A DNA stretch of 64,000 nucleotides from Brevibacterium aurantiacum (GCF_900169065.1 NZ_FXZB01000023.1:1-64000), one strand, 5' to 3'; shown: positions 33,664-42,390, counted from the first letter of the stretch. The notes: generated from the letters alone by a model not told the origin. Numbers and translations are program-made.

Positions 33664-34893
33664 TCAGGCCGCGGAGACGATGTTCTCGTCGATGACCTTG
33701 CTGTAGATGGATTCGAAGGTGTCAAGCGTGTACTCGATGTCGTGTTTGGCCACCACATCGAGTGAGGCCCTGGCCATCGTGTCGAGGTCGTCCTCGGAAA
33801 GCTCACAGATCTGCGTGAAGCGCGAAGCCAACTCCTCGATATCCCTTGGCGGGAACAGGAAACCGTTGATCCCGTCTCTGACGAGGTGCGGCAGGGCCAC
33901 CGCGTCAGCGAGGACGACTGGCTTTCGGGAGGCCAGCGCCTCCAGCGTCGCGATCGACTGAAGCTCGGCGGTCGAGGGCATACAGAAGAACGTGCAGCGC
34001 TGGTAGGCGTCCATGAGCTCCTTGTCGCTGATCTTGCCCAAGACATGGACGCGGTCGGCGATGCCGAGTTCGGCAGCCAATTCCTTGAGCGGCTCTTCCT
34101 GGTCCCCGCCACCGACGATGTCGGCTTCGAGTCCGAGCGCCGGATCAGTCTTCGCGAGCGCTTCGACGATGTCGGCGGCGTGCTTCTCTGAGGAGAGTCG
34201 GCCCACAAAGAGGACTCGCGGTGGCGCTGAACCCGAAACGGGATCAGGCACTGTCGCAGGCTGAACGGCTTCATCGTCGCGCAGATGCGCGAAGCGCTCC
34301 AGGTCGATGCCACACGAGACTGCTCGGATGGGGGAGGTGAACCCATTCTGGGTGAGAAGGTCGGCGGCCAGCTGCGTCGGCACGGTGATGAAGTCCGCGG
34401 ACTGGAATTTTCTGCGCAGATCCCACCAGGCGACAGCGGTGCCTCCGTCGAGAAGCGATTTCGGCGCCCGCAGATACGGGCGAACATTGTCGGGCATGAA
34501 GTGGTTCGTGGCGACTACGGGAATGCCGCGCCTGCTCGCCTCAGAGAATGCGTAGCGCCCGATGACGAAGTGTGCCTGTGTGTGAACGACATCGGGTTGA
34601 AGAGTGTCGAGGAGGCGGGACAGCTCCGGTTTCGTCTCCCACGGCATGCAGATGGTCCAGGTGGGGTGCAGGAGCCACCGATGTGAGGTCATGCGGTGGA
34701 CGGTGACACCATCCTCGGTGCTCACTGAGGCCTTGCCTGTTGCAGAGGGACAGGCGACGTGAACATCGTTGCCGCGGGCAGCGAGCCCAGCAGCCAGACG
34801 TTCCGCGAACTTCGCGGCACCATTGACCTCGGGAGCGTAGGTCTCCGTCGGGATGAGAATACGGCGGGCTGGGGTGTGGCTGTGGGCGGACAG
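33664..34893 (-). CDS. Glycosyltransferase family 4 with non-standard start
   Basis: Residues from RILIPTETYAPEVNGAAKF onward match the N-terminus of MgtA/PimB-like GT-B enzymes, with VLFVGRLSSEKHAADIV and the EX7E motif ELQSIATLE. The frame between the upstream stop (34899-34897) and GTG 34725 has no ATG, GTG or TTG, yet the N-terminal domain lies there. CTG 34893 sits 9 bases after GAGGAG and is my choice, giving 409 residues; ATC 34896 or ATT 34860 are alternatives. It probably transfers mannose or glucose to a lipid at the membrane. Confidence 0.82.
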   Translation of the reverse strand: MSAHSHTPARRILIPTETYAPEVNGAAKFAERLAAGLAARGNDVHVACPSATGKASVSTEDGVTVHRMTSHRWLLHPTWTICMPWETKPELSRLLDTLQPDVVHTQAHFVIGRYAFSEASRRGIPVVATNHFMPDNVRPYLRAPKSLLDGGTAVAWWDLRRKFQSADFITVPTQLAADLLTQNGFTSPIRAVSCGIDLERFAHLRDDEAVQPATVPDPVSGSAPPRVLFVGRLSSEKHAADIVEALAKTDPALGLEADIVGGGDQEEPLKELAAELGIADRVHVLGKISDKELMDAYQRCTFFCMPSTAELQSIATLEALASRKPVVLADAVALPHLVRDGINGFLFPPRDIEELASRFTQICELSEDDLDTMARASLDVVAKHDIEYTLDTFESIYSKVIDENIVSAA

Positions 34894-34896
34894 GAT

Positions 34897-35808
34897 TCAA
34901 CTCTCCTCGGTGTCGGTCAACTGGTCTGTGCGACGAGCGACTCGACGCTGGTGTTCTCGATCTTTGACATCGGGGTGATACCGCGACAATACAACGACGC
35001 CCAGACAGGCGACCAATCCGGTGGCTGCGATCACGACGATGAGCCAGACCGGAGCGGCCGATACTTCGCCCAAGACGACCGAGCCGAGGACCACAGCACC
35101 GATCGGGTCGACGACAGTCAGGCCGGCGATGACCATCTCCGGGGGGCCGGCCGCATAGGCATTCTGCACGAACCAGGACCCGAGCGCCGTCGCAACGATG
35201 AGGCCGACGACGTTGAGCCATGTGACCTGGTCCAGTCCTGCCCGCAGCAGTTGGACGCTGACGAGGTGGGTATTCGTGGCCACACACGCGAACAGCAGGC
35301 CTGCGGCCATGATGAGGACGAGCTGGGGCGCGCTCCGGAAGAAGACCATGATGGACAGGCCGGCAGCGACGACGACAGCGGTGATCCAGACCAGCGGCAG
35401 CGCGTCGGAGCCCAGATGCACCTCTGTACGAGCGGTGGTGGCTGACAGCGCTACGAAGATGGTCACACCCACGGTGCACCAGACGACTGCCTGGACAAGA
35501 CGCCGATTGACCTTGAGTCCACGATGGCGCACACCCAGAAGTACAGACACGATGAGGGAGAAGGCACCGACAGGTTGGACGACCATCACCGGGGCAAGCG
35601 CCAGAGCGACGATATTGCCCACAGTGCCCAGGCCGGTGATGACCAGTCCGATCAGCCATTTCCTGTTGCTCAGCAGCTCTTTGAAATGAGCCCAGCTCAG
35701 CCCGTTGTGGGAGTTATTCTGACCTGCGACGGCTTCATGTTGGTACAGCGCTCCATAGGCCAGAGCCACCGCCGCCAGGACGGCGAGGGCGATTGCCACT
35801 AAGGTCAC
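34897..35808 (-). CDS. Drug/metabolite (EamA/DMT-like) membrane transporter
   Basis: The 303-residue protein starts at GTG 35808 after GGAAGAAG and has about nine to ten hydrophobic helices with short loops. These include GLVITGLGTVGNIVALALAPVMVVQPVGAFSL and a second-half repeat TVVDPIGAVVLGSVVLGE, the internal duplication of DMT carriers. The last 30 residues are a charged cytoplasmic tail. Its stop is followed without a gap by the glycosyltransferase, so both are one operon, possibly exporting or flipping a lipid-linked precursor (inference). Confidence 0.75.
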   Translation of the reverse strand: MTLVAIALAVLAAVALAYGALYQHEAVAGQNNSHNGLSWAHFKELLSNRKWLIGLVITGLGTVGNIVALALAPVMVVQPVGAFSLIVSVLLGVRHRGLKVNRRLVQAVVWCTVGVTIFVALSATTARTEVHLGSDALPLVWITAVVVAAGLSIMVFFRSAPQLVLIMAAGLLFACVATNTHLVSVQLLRAGLDQVTWLNVVGLIVATALGSWFVQNAYAAGPPEMVIAGLTVVDPIGAVVLGSVVLGEVSAAPVWLIVVIAATGLVACLGVVVLSRYHPDVKDREHQRRVARRTDQLTDTEES

Positions 35809-35973
35809 GTGCTCTTCTTCCGCTGCATGGATGGGGAGAGGAATCCCTTTGATTTTACAGTGCGGTCACCTCGCCGAGGTGGTTGTTGACTGGGTTTGTC
35901 CTGACTGTACGGATTCCACGGTATCTGGTGGTGGGGTTAACCGGAACTGTGAGCTAAAGCACTGTTGTCCGCT
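35809..35973. other. Intergenic region before tRNA-Asn
   Basis: No gene seen. It contains divergent promoters for the transporter gene and the tRNA. Confidence 0.35.
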
Positions 35974-36003
35974 TTGTCGCAGACCTTGGGTCTTTGCTAA
36001 GCT
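35974..36003 (+). promoter_or_regulatory. Likely promoter of tRNA-Asn
   Basis: TTGTCG at 35974-35979 and TAAGCT at 35998-36003 are separated by 18 bp and lie 30 bp before the tRNA. Confidence 0.45.
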
Positions 36004-36032
36004 GACACAACGTGCGCAGGCAACTGCGACAT

Positions 36033-36105
36033 TCCTCCGTAGCTCAGTTGGCAGAGCATTCGACTGTTAATCGAAGGGTCGCTGGTTCGAGCCCAGCCGG
36101 GGGAG
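36033..36105 (+). tRNA. tRNA-Asn (GTT)
   Basis: TCCTCCGTAGCTCAGTTGG begins the acceptor and D arm. The anticodon loop CTGTTAA has anticodon GTT. The T arm contains GGTTCGAGCCC and the discriminator is G. CCA is not encoded. A terminator hairpin follows at once. Confidence 0.97.
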
Positions 36106-36112
36106 CAGCTCA

Positions 36113-36137
36113 GGCCCCGTCCGTTTAGACGGGGCCT
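36113..36137 (+). terminator. Terminator of tRNA-Asn
   Basis: GGCCCCGTC pairs with GACGGGGCC around CGTTTA, followed by TTTG. Confidence 0.85.
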
Positions 36138-36225
36138 TTGTCGTGCCCTCGATTCTGAAGCAGTCAGTGTCGGCGCGCTCGCGAGGAACGGGAATAGTTG
36201 ATCGATCAAGCAGGTTGTCTCGGGT

Positions 36226-37278
36226 ATGAAGGCATTCGGGTTCTTGAGTTTCGGTCACTACGGGTCGGGAAGTGCTCCAGGGGAGTACGGGGCGAAGGAA
36301 GCGCTGCAGCAAGCAGTCGAGATCGGTGTCGGAGCCGACGATCTCGGCGTCAACGGCGCCTACTTCCGAGTCCATCACTTCGCTGAGCAGGCGGCTTCGC
36401 CGATGCCGTTGTTGGCAGCGATCGCGGCCAGGACCTCTCGAATCGAGGTCGGTACCGGTGTCATCGACATGCGCTACGAGAACCCTCTCTATCTGGCAGA
36501 GGAAGCCGCAGCCCTTGACCTGCTCTCGGATCAGCGTGTGGCACTGGGCATCAGCCGCGGATCACCGGAACCAGCCGACCAAGGCTGGGAATCCTTCGGC
36601 TACAGCGACAGCGATGATGCGAAAGCGGCGAACATGGCCCGCGACAAGTTCGCACGATTCCTGTCCGCCATCAGGGGCGATGAGATCGCGCCTGCGGATC
36701 CGATGCAGTTCGGACCCGATAGGAAGCTGCGTGTCGAACCTCATTCGCCCGGTCTTGACCAACGTGTCTGGTGGGGCGCCGGAACCGCAGCGACCGCCGA
36801 ATGGGCGGCTGCTCAGGGCGTGAATATGATGAGCTCGACCCTGCTGACCGAGGCGACCGGCGCTTCATTCGGCGAACTGCAACGCGATCAGATCGATCGT
36901 TATCGTGCAGCGTGGAAGTCCGCCGGCCATGACTGGACTCCGCGCGTGTCCGTCAGCCGCAGCATCTTTCCGATCACCACAAACCTCGATGACCTCTACT
37001 TCGGCCGTCGCTCCGACGGGCAAGGTGATCAGATCGGCATCATCGACGGCACCCGCTCGACCTTCGGCAAGACCTACGCCGGCGAGCCCGACGAACTCAT
37101 CGAAGCGCTCAAGGCCGACCCTGCCGTCGAAGCCGCAGACACGGTGCTGCTGACGATCCCGAGCCAACTGGGAGTCGACTACAACCTCCACATCCTGGAA
37201 TCCTTCGCCAGCTACGTCGCTCCGGCCCTGGGATGGCAGCCCAACACCTCTGGTCCGGTGACCGGCTCGACGATGTGA
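36226..37278 (+). CDS. LLM-class flavin-dependent oxidoreductase
   Basis: The 350-residue protein is a luciferase-like monooxygenase TIM barrel: the N-terminal MKAFGFLSFGHYG, VNGAYFRVHHFAEQ, then LAAIAARTSRIEVGTGVIDMRYENPLYLAEEAAALDLLSDQRVALGISRGS, diagnostic of F420- or FMN-dependent LLM enzymes. The substrate is unknown. No partner reductase is adjacent. It stands alone between tRNA-Asn and an MFS exporter with its own hairpins. Confidence 0.88.
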   Translation: MKAFGFLSFGHYGSGSAPGEYGAKEALQQAVEIGVGADDLGVNGAYFRVHHFAEQAASPMPLLAAIAARTSRIEVGTGVIDMRYENPLYLAEEAAALDLLSDQRVALGISRGSPEPADQGWESFGYSDSDDAKAANMARDKFARFLSAIRGDEIAPADPMQFGPDRKLRVEPHSPGLDQRVWWGAGTAATAEWAAAQGVNMMSSTLLTEATGASFGELQRDQIDRYRAAWKSAGHDWTPRVSVSRSIFPITTNLDDLYFGRRSDGQGDQIGIIDGTRSTFGKTYAGEPDELIEALKADPAVEAADTVLLTIPSQLGVDYNLHILESFASYVAPALGWQPNTSGPVTGSTM

Positions 37279-37312
37279 TTTCCCCGGGGCGCGAGCACGG
37301 ACACGTATGATG

Positions 37313-37376
37313 AAACAGTTCCCACAAAGGGGACTGTCGAATCGACTAGGTTCCGCACGGTGACCTCTGTGCGGAA
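37313..37376 (+). promoter_or_regulatory. Two hairpins in the leader of the MFS exporter
   Basis: ACAGTTCCC/GGGGACTGT (37313-37337) and TTCCGCAC/GTGCGGAA (37351-37376) lie between the oxidoreductase stop and GTG 37401. The first may terminate the upstream gene. The second could be an operator or an attenuator. Confidence 0.4.
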
Positions 37377-37400
37377 TTCGGTCCGAGCAGAGGTGATCAG

Positions 37401-38879
37401 GTGAGCGACGGCCAGCGCATGAATCAGGTTCAGAGACGAATCGTCCTCATCGGTCTCGTCCCGCTCTTCATGTCTCTGCTCTCAGTCTCAATCATCAACG
37501 TCGTCCTGCCGGCCATTGAGACTGATCTCCAGGCCTCGTCCTCTGCCCTGCAGTGGGTCCTCACCGGCTACGCCCTGTCCTTCGGCGTCGTGCTCGTGGC
37601 AGCAGGACGAGCAGGAGACGTCTTCGGCCGCGGCCAACTGTTCATGATCGGAGTGGGCCTGTTCGGCCTCGCCTCACTCGTTGCCGGCATCGCCCCCGGT
37701 GCACTGACTCTCAATATTGCTCGCGTCTTCATGGGGCTCGGGTCAGGTCTGCTCAATCCGCAGGTCGTGGGACTGCTGCAGCAGTACTTTCAAGGGCCGC
37801 AGCGCGGGCGCGCCTTCGGACTTATGGGCACCACCGTCGGCCTCTCCGTCGCAACAGGTCCGATCCTCGGCGGTGTCTTCCTCGCTCTCTTCGGCCCTGA
37901 GCTCGGCTGGCGTGCGGCCTTTCTCGTCAATGTCCCCTTCGCAGTCATCTCCCTCATACTCGCCAAAAGCTGGCTGCCGAAATCAGCCTGGCACCCTATC
38001 GCCGCCAACGACGGGTCCGATGCGAACCCGACGGCCGCCTCGGCGAACGGGGGACACGTCCCGAACAGGGAGCGCGACCTCGATCCCGTCGGAGTCATCC
38101 TCCTCGGTGTCGGAGTCCTCCTTGTGCTGCTGCCCTTCGTCGAGTCCTCGGTCGGCTGGTTCATCTGGCTCGGCCTACCTCTGGGACTCATCACGATCTG
38201 GCTCTGGACCCGGTGGGAGCGCCGGTACTCCGCCCGTGGACACGCTCCCATGGTCGATCTGAACCTGTTCAGCATTCGGAGCTTCAGCAACGGTTCGATC
38301 ATCATCACCCTGTACTTCATGGGCGTGACGAGCGTCTGGGTGCTCATCGCCATGTACATGCAACAGGGGTTGGGCCACACCGCGCTGGCGGCGGGCATGA
38401 TCGGCCTTCCGGCCGCCCTGCTGTCGGCTGTGTCGGCAGATGTGTCCGGACGTTTCGTGTTCCAGATCGGACGCCGACTCGTCGTCTGGGGGATCGTCAC
38501 CTGCCTGGTGGGCCTCGTCTCGACGATCGGCGTCGTCTTCCTCCTCACACAGGGCATCGGCAGCGAATGGTGGATGCTGCTGACTTTGAGCTTCATCGGA
38601 GCTGCCCAGGGAATGGTCATCAGCCCGAACCAGACCCTGACGCTGCAGGAAGTGCCGCTGAAGTATGCGGGATCGGCCGGGGGAGTCCTGCAGACGGGCC
38701 AACGCATCGGCACGTCGATGGGCTTGGCAATCATGACCGCGCTGGCCTTCGCCGTCACGGCGATCAGCGATTGGAACATCGGCATGATCGCCTCGTTCGC
38801 GGCCATTGCGCTCATCGTGATCCTGGCCGGAATCGTCGGTCTGGCCGAGGTCAGACGAGGCCGGCGCCGTCAGCTCTGA
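37401..38879 (+). CDS. MFS exporter, DHA2 (14-TMS) type
   Basis: The 492-residue protein starts at GTG 37401 and shows DHA2 drug:proton antiporter motifs: SIINVVLPAIETDLQASSSALQWVLTGYAL in TM1-2, motif A-like GRAGDVFGRGQLFMIG, and the antiporter motif C region MGLGSGLLNPQVVGLLQQYF and GPILGGVFLALFG in TM5. About 14 helices are predicted. The substrate is undetermined; relatives export dyes, antibiotics or siderophores. No adjacent TetR/MarR regulator is present. Confidence 0.9.
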   Translation: MSDGQRMNQVQRRIVLIGLVPLFMSLLSVSIINVVLPAIETDLQASSSALQWVLTGYALSFGVVLVAAGRAGDVFGRGQLFMIGVGLFGLASLVAGIAPGALTLNIARVFMGLGSGLLNPQVVGLLQQYFQGPQRGRAFGLMGTTVGLSVATGPILGGVFLALFGPELGWRAAFLVNVPFAVISLILAKSWLPKSAWHPIAANDGSDANPTAASANGGHVPNRERDLDPVGVILLGVGVLLVLLPFVESSVGWFIWLGLPLGLITIWLWTRWERRYSARGHAPMVDLNLFSIRSFSNGSIIITLYFMGVTSVWVLIAMYMQQGLGHTALAAGMIGLPAALLSAVSADVSGRFVFQIGRRLVVWGIVTCLVGLVSTIGVVFLLTQGIGSEWWMLLTLSFIGAAQGMVISPNQTLTLQEVPLKYAGSAGGVLQTGQRIGTSMGLAIMTALAFAVTAISDWNIGMIASFAAIALIVILAGIVGLAEVRRGRRRQL

Positions 38880-38963
38880 GCGCAATAATGTTACGGAATT
38901 TAGACAATCGCGTCTGTTCTCATGTGGAAGACTGTGAACGCATGTTTGCCCATGGAAGGACAT

Positions 38964-40223
38964 ATGGTGGTTGAGGCGGTACACGATCTGGACCTGGCTC
39001 TCGAAGAGTTGGTGCGCTCAGGTGGGATCGAAACCTATTTCGCCCCTGTCGTCGATGCGTACACCTTCGACAAAGTGGGATATCAGATCCTCCAGGCCCC
39101 CATCGATGACCCGGCACTCGGGCACGCTGAATCCGAAAATCTGCGCCGCGAGATGCATGCCTCGGCGATGATCGGCGATATCGATGCTTCACTTCGGGCA
39201 ACAGCTCTGAGGACTGCCGAGGCGGCGGGACTGCCCAAGTCGAACCGGCTCTTCCTCCACGCAGAAGGCGAATCCTTCGCCACCCTTGAAGATCGCACCG
39301 AAGAACCCGACCGCTCAGTCATCCTGCAGCTCGATGCCTCCCGCGTGTCGTCCTCACCAGCGTCCGTCCTCCGCGCGGTCCGTCAGGCCCGGTCGATGGG
39401 CTGGGGCGTGGGAATGTCCTCGGTCGGTGCTGACCTGCGGAGCACCTCATTCGTGCCTTTGGTCAATCCGTCTGTCGTTGGTCTTCACCCGGACGTTCTT
39501 CGCATCGACTGCGAATCGCATCTGGCCGAGCTCAATCGACTTCTTCATGCTCACCTCGAACGCACTGGAGCCGTGATCCTTGCAGAAGGGGTCACCACCG
39601 AGGATGATCTCGACCGGGTGCGAGCTCTGGGCGCACGCTTCATGTCAGGACCGTACTTCGGCCCCGCGACCAAGGAACCCGAACCATTCGCAGAACCGAT
39701 CGAGGACGGTCTGGTCGATCACCATTCGCGTAACCTTCCGGCACTGGGCACTCCCTATTCGATCGCCCAGGGTCTGCGGCGTGAACCTCTGGTGATGAAT
39801 CGTGAGCTGCTGATCGCTCAGATCGCTGCCCTCGAAGAACGCGCCCTGGCTTCAGGTGCCGCCACAATCACCCTCGGAGTCTTCGGCGAAGACGAGACCT
39901 TCTCCCAAGCCACCCGCGATCGCTATGAACGCATCCGCGACACGGTGGGACTGACCGCGATGTTCTCCGGTGGGTTCACCGAACCGCCGATCTCTGGTGT
40001 ACGCACAGGCGTCGTCGATGCGTCGGATCCCATGCGCAATGAGCACGGTGTCGTCGTGGTCGGTCCCGATTGGTCGGGTCTGGTTGCCGCGTCTAAACGC
40101 AACGATCCCGGCAGTGATGGTCAGACTGTCTTCGACGTCTACATCACGACGGAACGCTACACCTGCGTCGACGCCGCGCGCAGTGCGCTGACACGCATTT
40201 CGCCGGTGTCCTCAACCAGCTGA
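38964..40223 (+). CDS. Degenerate EAL-like domain fused to a DICT sensory domain
   Basis: ATG 38964 is preferred because GGAAGG precedes it; ATG 38922 has no site. The N-terminal 250 residues resemble an EAL fold with loss of its signature: YFAPVVDAYTFD where EALxR is expected, VGLHPDVLRIDCE, and GVTTEDDLDRVRALGARFMSGPYFG near its end. The C-terminal 140 residues (MNRELLIAQIAALEERAL to FDVYITTERYTC) match the DICT domain found with GGDEF/EAL and light-sensing proteins. It may bind cyclic-di-GMP or partner proteins without hydrolysing the nucleotide. Confidence 0.82.
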   Translation: MVVEAVHDLDLALEELVRSGGIETYFAPVVDAYTFDKVGYQILQAPIDDPALGHAESENLRREMHASAMIGDIDASLRATALRTAEAAGLPKSNRLFLHAEGESFATLEDRTEEPDRSVILQLDASRVSSSPASVLRAVRQARSMGWGVGMSSVGADLRSTSFVPLVNPSVVGLHPDVLRIDCESHLAELNRLLHAHLERTGAVILAEGVTTEDDLDRVRALGARFMSGPYFGPATKEPEPFAEPIEDGLVDHHSRNLPALGTPYSIAQGLRREPLVMNRELLIAQIAALEERALASGAATITLGVFGEDETFSQATRDRYERIRDTVGLTAMFSGGFTEPPISGVRTGVVDASDPMRNEHGVVVVGPDWSGLVAASKRNDPGSDGQTVFDVYITTERYTCVDAARSALTRISPVSSTS

Positions 40224-40326
40224 AGGACTCAACCCCCGTCGGGCAAACGTTGGGGCTCCAGCGGCTGCGCTGCGTGTGAGCCGAATGGGTCCGGGCCGTC
40301 AGTTGGTGCTAATCTTATTTCTGCTC

Positions 40327-40403
40327 GCCCCCGTAGCTCAGCTGGTCAGAGCAGGGAACTCATAATTCCTTGGTCGTCGGTTCAAGTCCGACCGGGGGCA
40401 CCA
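40327..40403 (+). tRNA. tRNA-Met (CAT)
   Basis: GCCCCCGTAGCTCAGCTGG opens a 77-base tRNA with anticodon loop CTCATAA, T arm GGTTCAAGTCC and encoded CCA. The acceptor starts with a G1:C72 pair, so it is an elongator-type CAT tRNA. A tRNA-Ile with lysidine-modified CAU cannot be fully excluded. Confidence 0.93.
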
Positions 40404-40421
40404 CTGATATAGCATCGGTGC

Positions 40422-40922
40422 ATGACGATTGTCGTTCGTACCCCAGTCATCGAAGACGCCACGGCCATGGCCAAGGTCCATGTCGAGACATGGCTGGAAA
40501 CGTACCAGGGCACTATGCCCGATGACGTCCTCTTCGCACCAGATTCTCTCCAGCGCCGAGAACACATGTGGAACTCACTTCTGGCTGGCGGCACTTCAGG
40601 CAAACTCACTATCGCGGTCGCTGAACACGATCGTCAGCTGGTCGGAATTGCTATGTCTGGGCCATCTGACGACGAAGACCGTCAGGGGGAGTCGGAGCTG
40701 TTCGTCCTCTACACCTACGAATCGGTCCACGGCCAAGGTGCAGGTGCCAAGCTCTTGGAGGCAGTCGTTGCACCAGATGAGTCTGTGTCCTTGTGGGTCG
40801 CTGACCCCAACCCGCGGGCGCAGGCGTTCTACTGCAAGATGGGATTCGCTCCTGACGGTTCCCGCAGCACCGACGATGATGATGGTGTCACCGAGATCCG
40901 GATGATCCGACCATCCCGATAG
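40422..40922 (+). CDS. GNAT-family N-acetyltransferase
   Basis: This 166-residue protein begins 18 bp after the CCA of tRNA-Met, too close for its own promoter, so it is probably cotranscribed with the tRNA. GNAT motifs are clear: TPVIEDATAMAKVHVETWLETYQG, the acetyl-CoA loop LYTYESVHGQGAGAKLLEAV and DPNPRAQAFYCKMGFAPDG. The substrate is unknown. Small GNATs of this type acetylate antibiotics, peptides or proteins. Confidence 0.88.
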   Translation: MTIVVRTPVIEDATAMAKVHVETWLETYQGTMPDDVLFAPDSLQRREHMWNSLLAGGTSGKLTIAVAEHDRQLVGIAMSGPSDDEDRQGESELFVLYTYESVHGQGAGAKLLEAVVAPDESVSLWVADPNPRAQAFYCKMGFAPDGSRSTDDDDGVTEIRMIRPSR

Positions 40923-40940
40923 AGTCTTCGCCGCTGTGTG

Positions 40941-41453
40941 TCAGTCAACGTCTTCTGTTCGAGGAACGTGTTTTCCCGGAGTGAATGTCTCTCCCGACAG
41001 CGGCGCGTATGCCGTCCACTCGCCATCGGGACCGGCCTCAGCCACCAGCTGTGCCGCGCGTTCGTCCTCAGCGTCGAGTTCAGCAACGATGGTGGAAAAT
41101 GCGGCAAAAGCCTCGTCGTTGTCTGCTGGGCTGCGGCTCTGAACCGTGTACGTCGGTGCGTGATGTTCGTACGAGGCGAATTCGACAACGAATTCCTCGC
41201 CGAGTTCGTTCGCGACCTGCCCGGCCAGATCGATGCCTGTCTGCGTGAAGGTTCGAGCTTCTTCCGCTGATTTCCAGTTGAAGTCGGCATCCAACGCTTC
41301 GTAGTACGACTGTTCCCACGCGTCGAGCTGATGAATCAGGTCTGGGGACAGGCCGGTGTCCTCATAGTCAATTGGAAAGACGAGCCACAGGACAGTGTCT
41401 GCATAGTCCGGGAACATGCGCACGGTGGTGGTTGTGCAGTTCTCATCCGTCAT
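40941..41453 (-). CDS. Protein of unknown function, about 170 aa
   Basis: I choose ATG 41453; a TTG at 41489 is possible. The protein is acidic and soluble, without a signal peptide, and contains WLVFPIDYEDTGLSPDLIHQLDAWEQSYYEALDADFNWKS, a helical region where Trp and Tyr are frequent, and an alpha/beta C-terminus. Codon use is normal for the genome. It resembles uncharacterised actinobacterial or immunity-like proteins, but no family can be named. Confidence 0.6.
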   Translation of the reverse strand: MTDENCTTTTVRMFPDYADTVLWLVFPIDYEDTGLSPDLIHQLDAWEQSYYEALDADFNWKSAEEARTFTQTGIDLAGQVANELGEEFVVEFASYEHHAPTYTVQSRSPADNDEAFAAFSTIVAELDAEDERAAQLVAEAGPDGEWTAYAPLSGETFTPGKHVPRTEDVD

Positions 41454-41558
41454 GCCGCCATCGTAGAGCACAAGGTGGCTGGTCCCCAACGACCTTCCGT
41501 GTCCGGGAAGCTGGCATTGAGCTGACCGGCTCCCTTCCTGTGCTGGTGCAGATCTCGG

Positions 41559-41618
41559 CTACACGCGACGCCACCAGGTCTTTCGGTGCTTGGCGCACAG
41601 GAAAAACTCGTCTATCAT
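41559..41618 (-). CDS. Candidate leader peptide, 19 aa
   Basis: An intact AAAGGAGGTG (41637-41628) lies 12 bases before ATG 41618, which opens a 19-codon frame reading MIDEFFLCAKHRKTWWRRV. Its downstream neighbour on the same strand is the unknown gene at 41453. The strong ribosome site is real; whether the peptide is made is uncertain. Confidence 0.25.
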   Translation of the reverse strand: MIDEFFLCAKHRKTWWRRV

Positions 41619-41677
41619 AGGCTCTAGCACCTCCTTTCGGATCGTAGGGGAAGACGTATCCGAGGTAGGAGGCACAA

Positions 41678-42175
41678 ATGGATATGACACAGGGCGTACT
41701 ATTCGTCCACTCAGCACCTCGCGCGCTTTGCCCGCATATTGAATGGGCAGCGGGCGGGGCAATCGGTGCACAGGCACGCTTCGACTGGACACCCCAGCCG
41801 GCAGCGCCAGGTCTTGTGCGCGCCGAGGTCTGCTGGCGAGCGCCAGCGGGTTCTGGTGCTCGCATCGCATCCGCACTTCGCGGATGGGACTCACTGCGCT
41901 ATGAGGTGACCGAGGAGCCATCTGCCGGAGTCGACGGAGGCCGTTGGAGTCACACTCCGGAGCTCGGTATCTACCACGCGGTCACCGACTCTGCTGGCAA
42001 TATTCTGGTTCCCGAAGATCGCATCCGCTCCGTCATGGAACGCGCCTCCGGTGATCCGATCAAACTTTCCACTGAGATGGCGCTGGCCCTGGGCGAAGCC
42101 TGGGACGAGGAGCTTGATGCCTTCCGCCACGCTGGCGAGGGCGCACCAGTGCGCTGGCTGACAAAGGTCGGCTGA
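41678..42175 (+). CDS. DUF3145-family protein
   Basis: The ribosome site AGGAGG at 41664-41669 precedes ATG 41678. The 165-residue product has the family start TQGVLFVHSAPRALCPHIEWA, then RAEVCWRAPAGSGARIASALRGWDSLRYEVTEEP, and ends VRWLTKVG. This actinobacterial family usually lies beside the fatty-acid synthase genes, as here. Its function is unknown; a role linked to lipid synthesis is suggested only by neighbourhood. A perfect terminator follows. Confidence 0.88.
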   Translation: MDMTQGVLFVHSAPRALCPHIEWAAGGAIGAQARFDWTPQPAAPGLVRAEVCWRAPAGSGARIASALRGWDSLRYEVTEEPSAGVDGGRWSHTPELGIYHAVTDSAGNILVPEDRIRSVMERASGDPIKLSTEMALALGEAWDEELDAFRHAGEGAPVRWLTKVG

Positions 42176-42232
42176 GACTCTCACACAGCTTCCTGCGACG
42201 TTGATCCGATGACGTCCCTGAAGCTGCGGTAA

Positions 42233-42277
42233 ACGACTATGGGCACACCTTCCTACCTCGGGTGTGCCCATAGTCGT
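42233..42277 (+). terminator. Terminator of the DUF3145 gene
   Basis: ACGACTATGGGCACACC pairs perfectly with GGTGTGCCCATAGTCGT (17 bp, 11-base loop), followed by ATT. Confidence 0.85.
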
Positions 42278-42352
42278 ATTCACGTGTGAGAGTTTGCAAT
42301 GCCTCGAGTTCGACGCTGCTGCCGCAGTCTCGTTCTAGGGTGCTCCAGATAC

Positions 42353-42390
42353 AGATCGGGGCCCCAGCATAATTGCTGGGGCCCCGATCT
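42353..42390 (-). terminator. Terminator of the fab operon
   Basis: AGATCGGGGCCCCAGCA pairs perfectly with TGCTGGGGCCCCGATCT around TAAT. It lies about 100 bp after the fabF stop on the minus strand. Confidence 0.85.
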
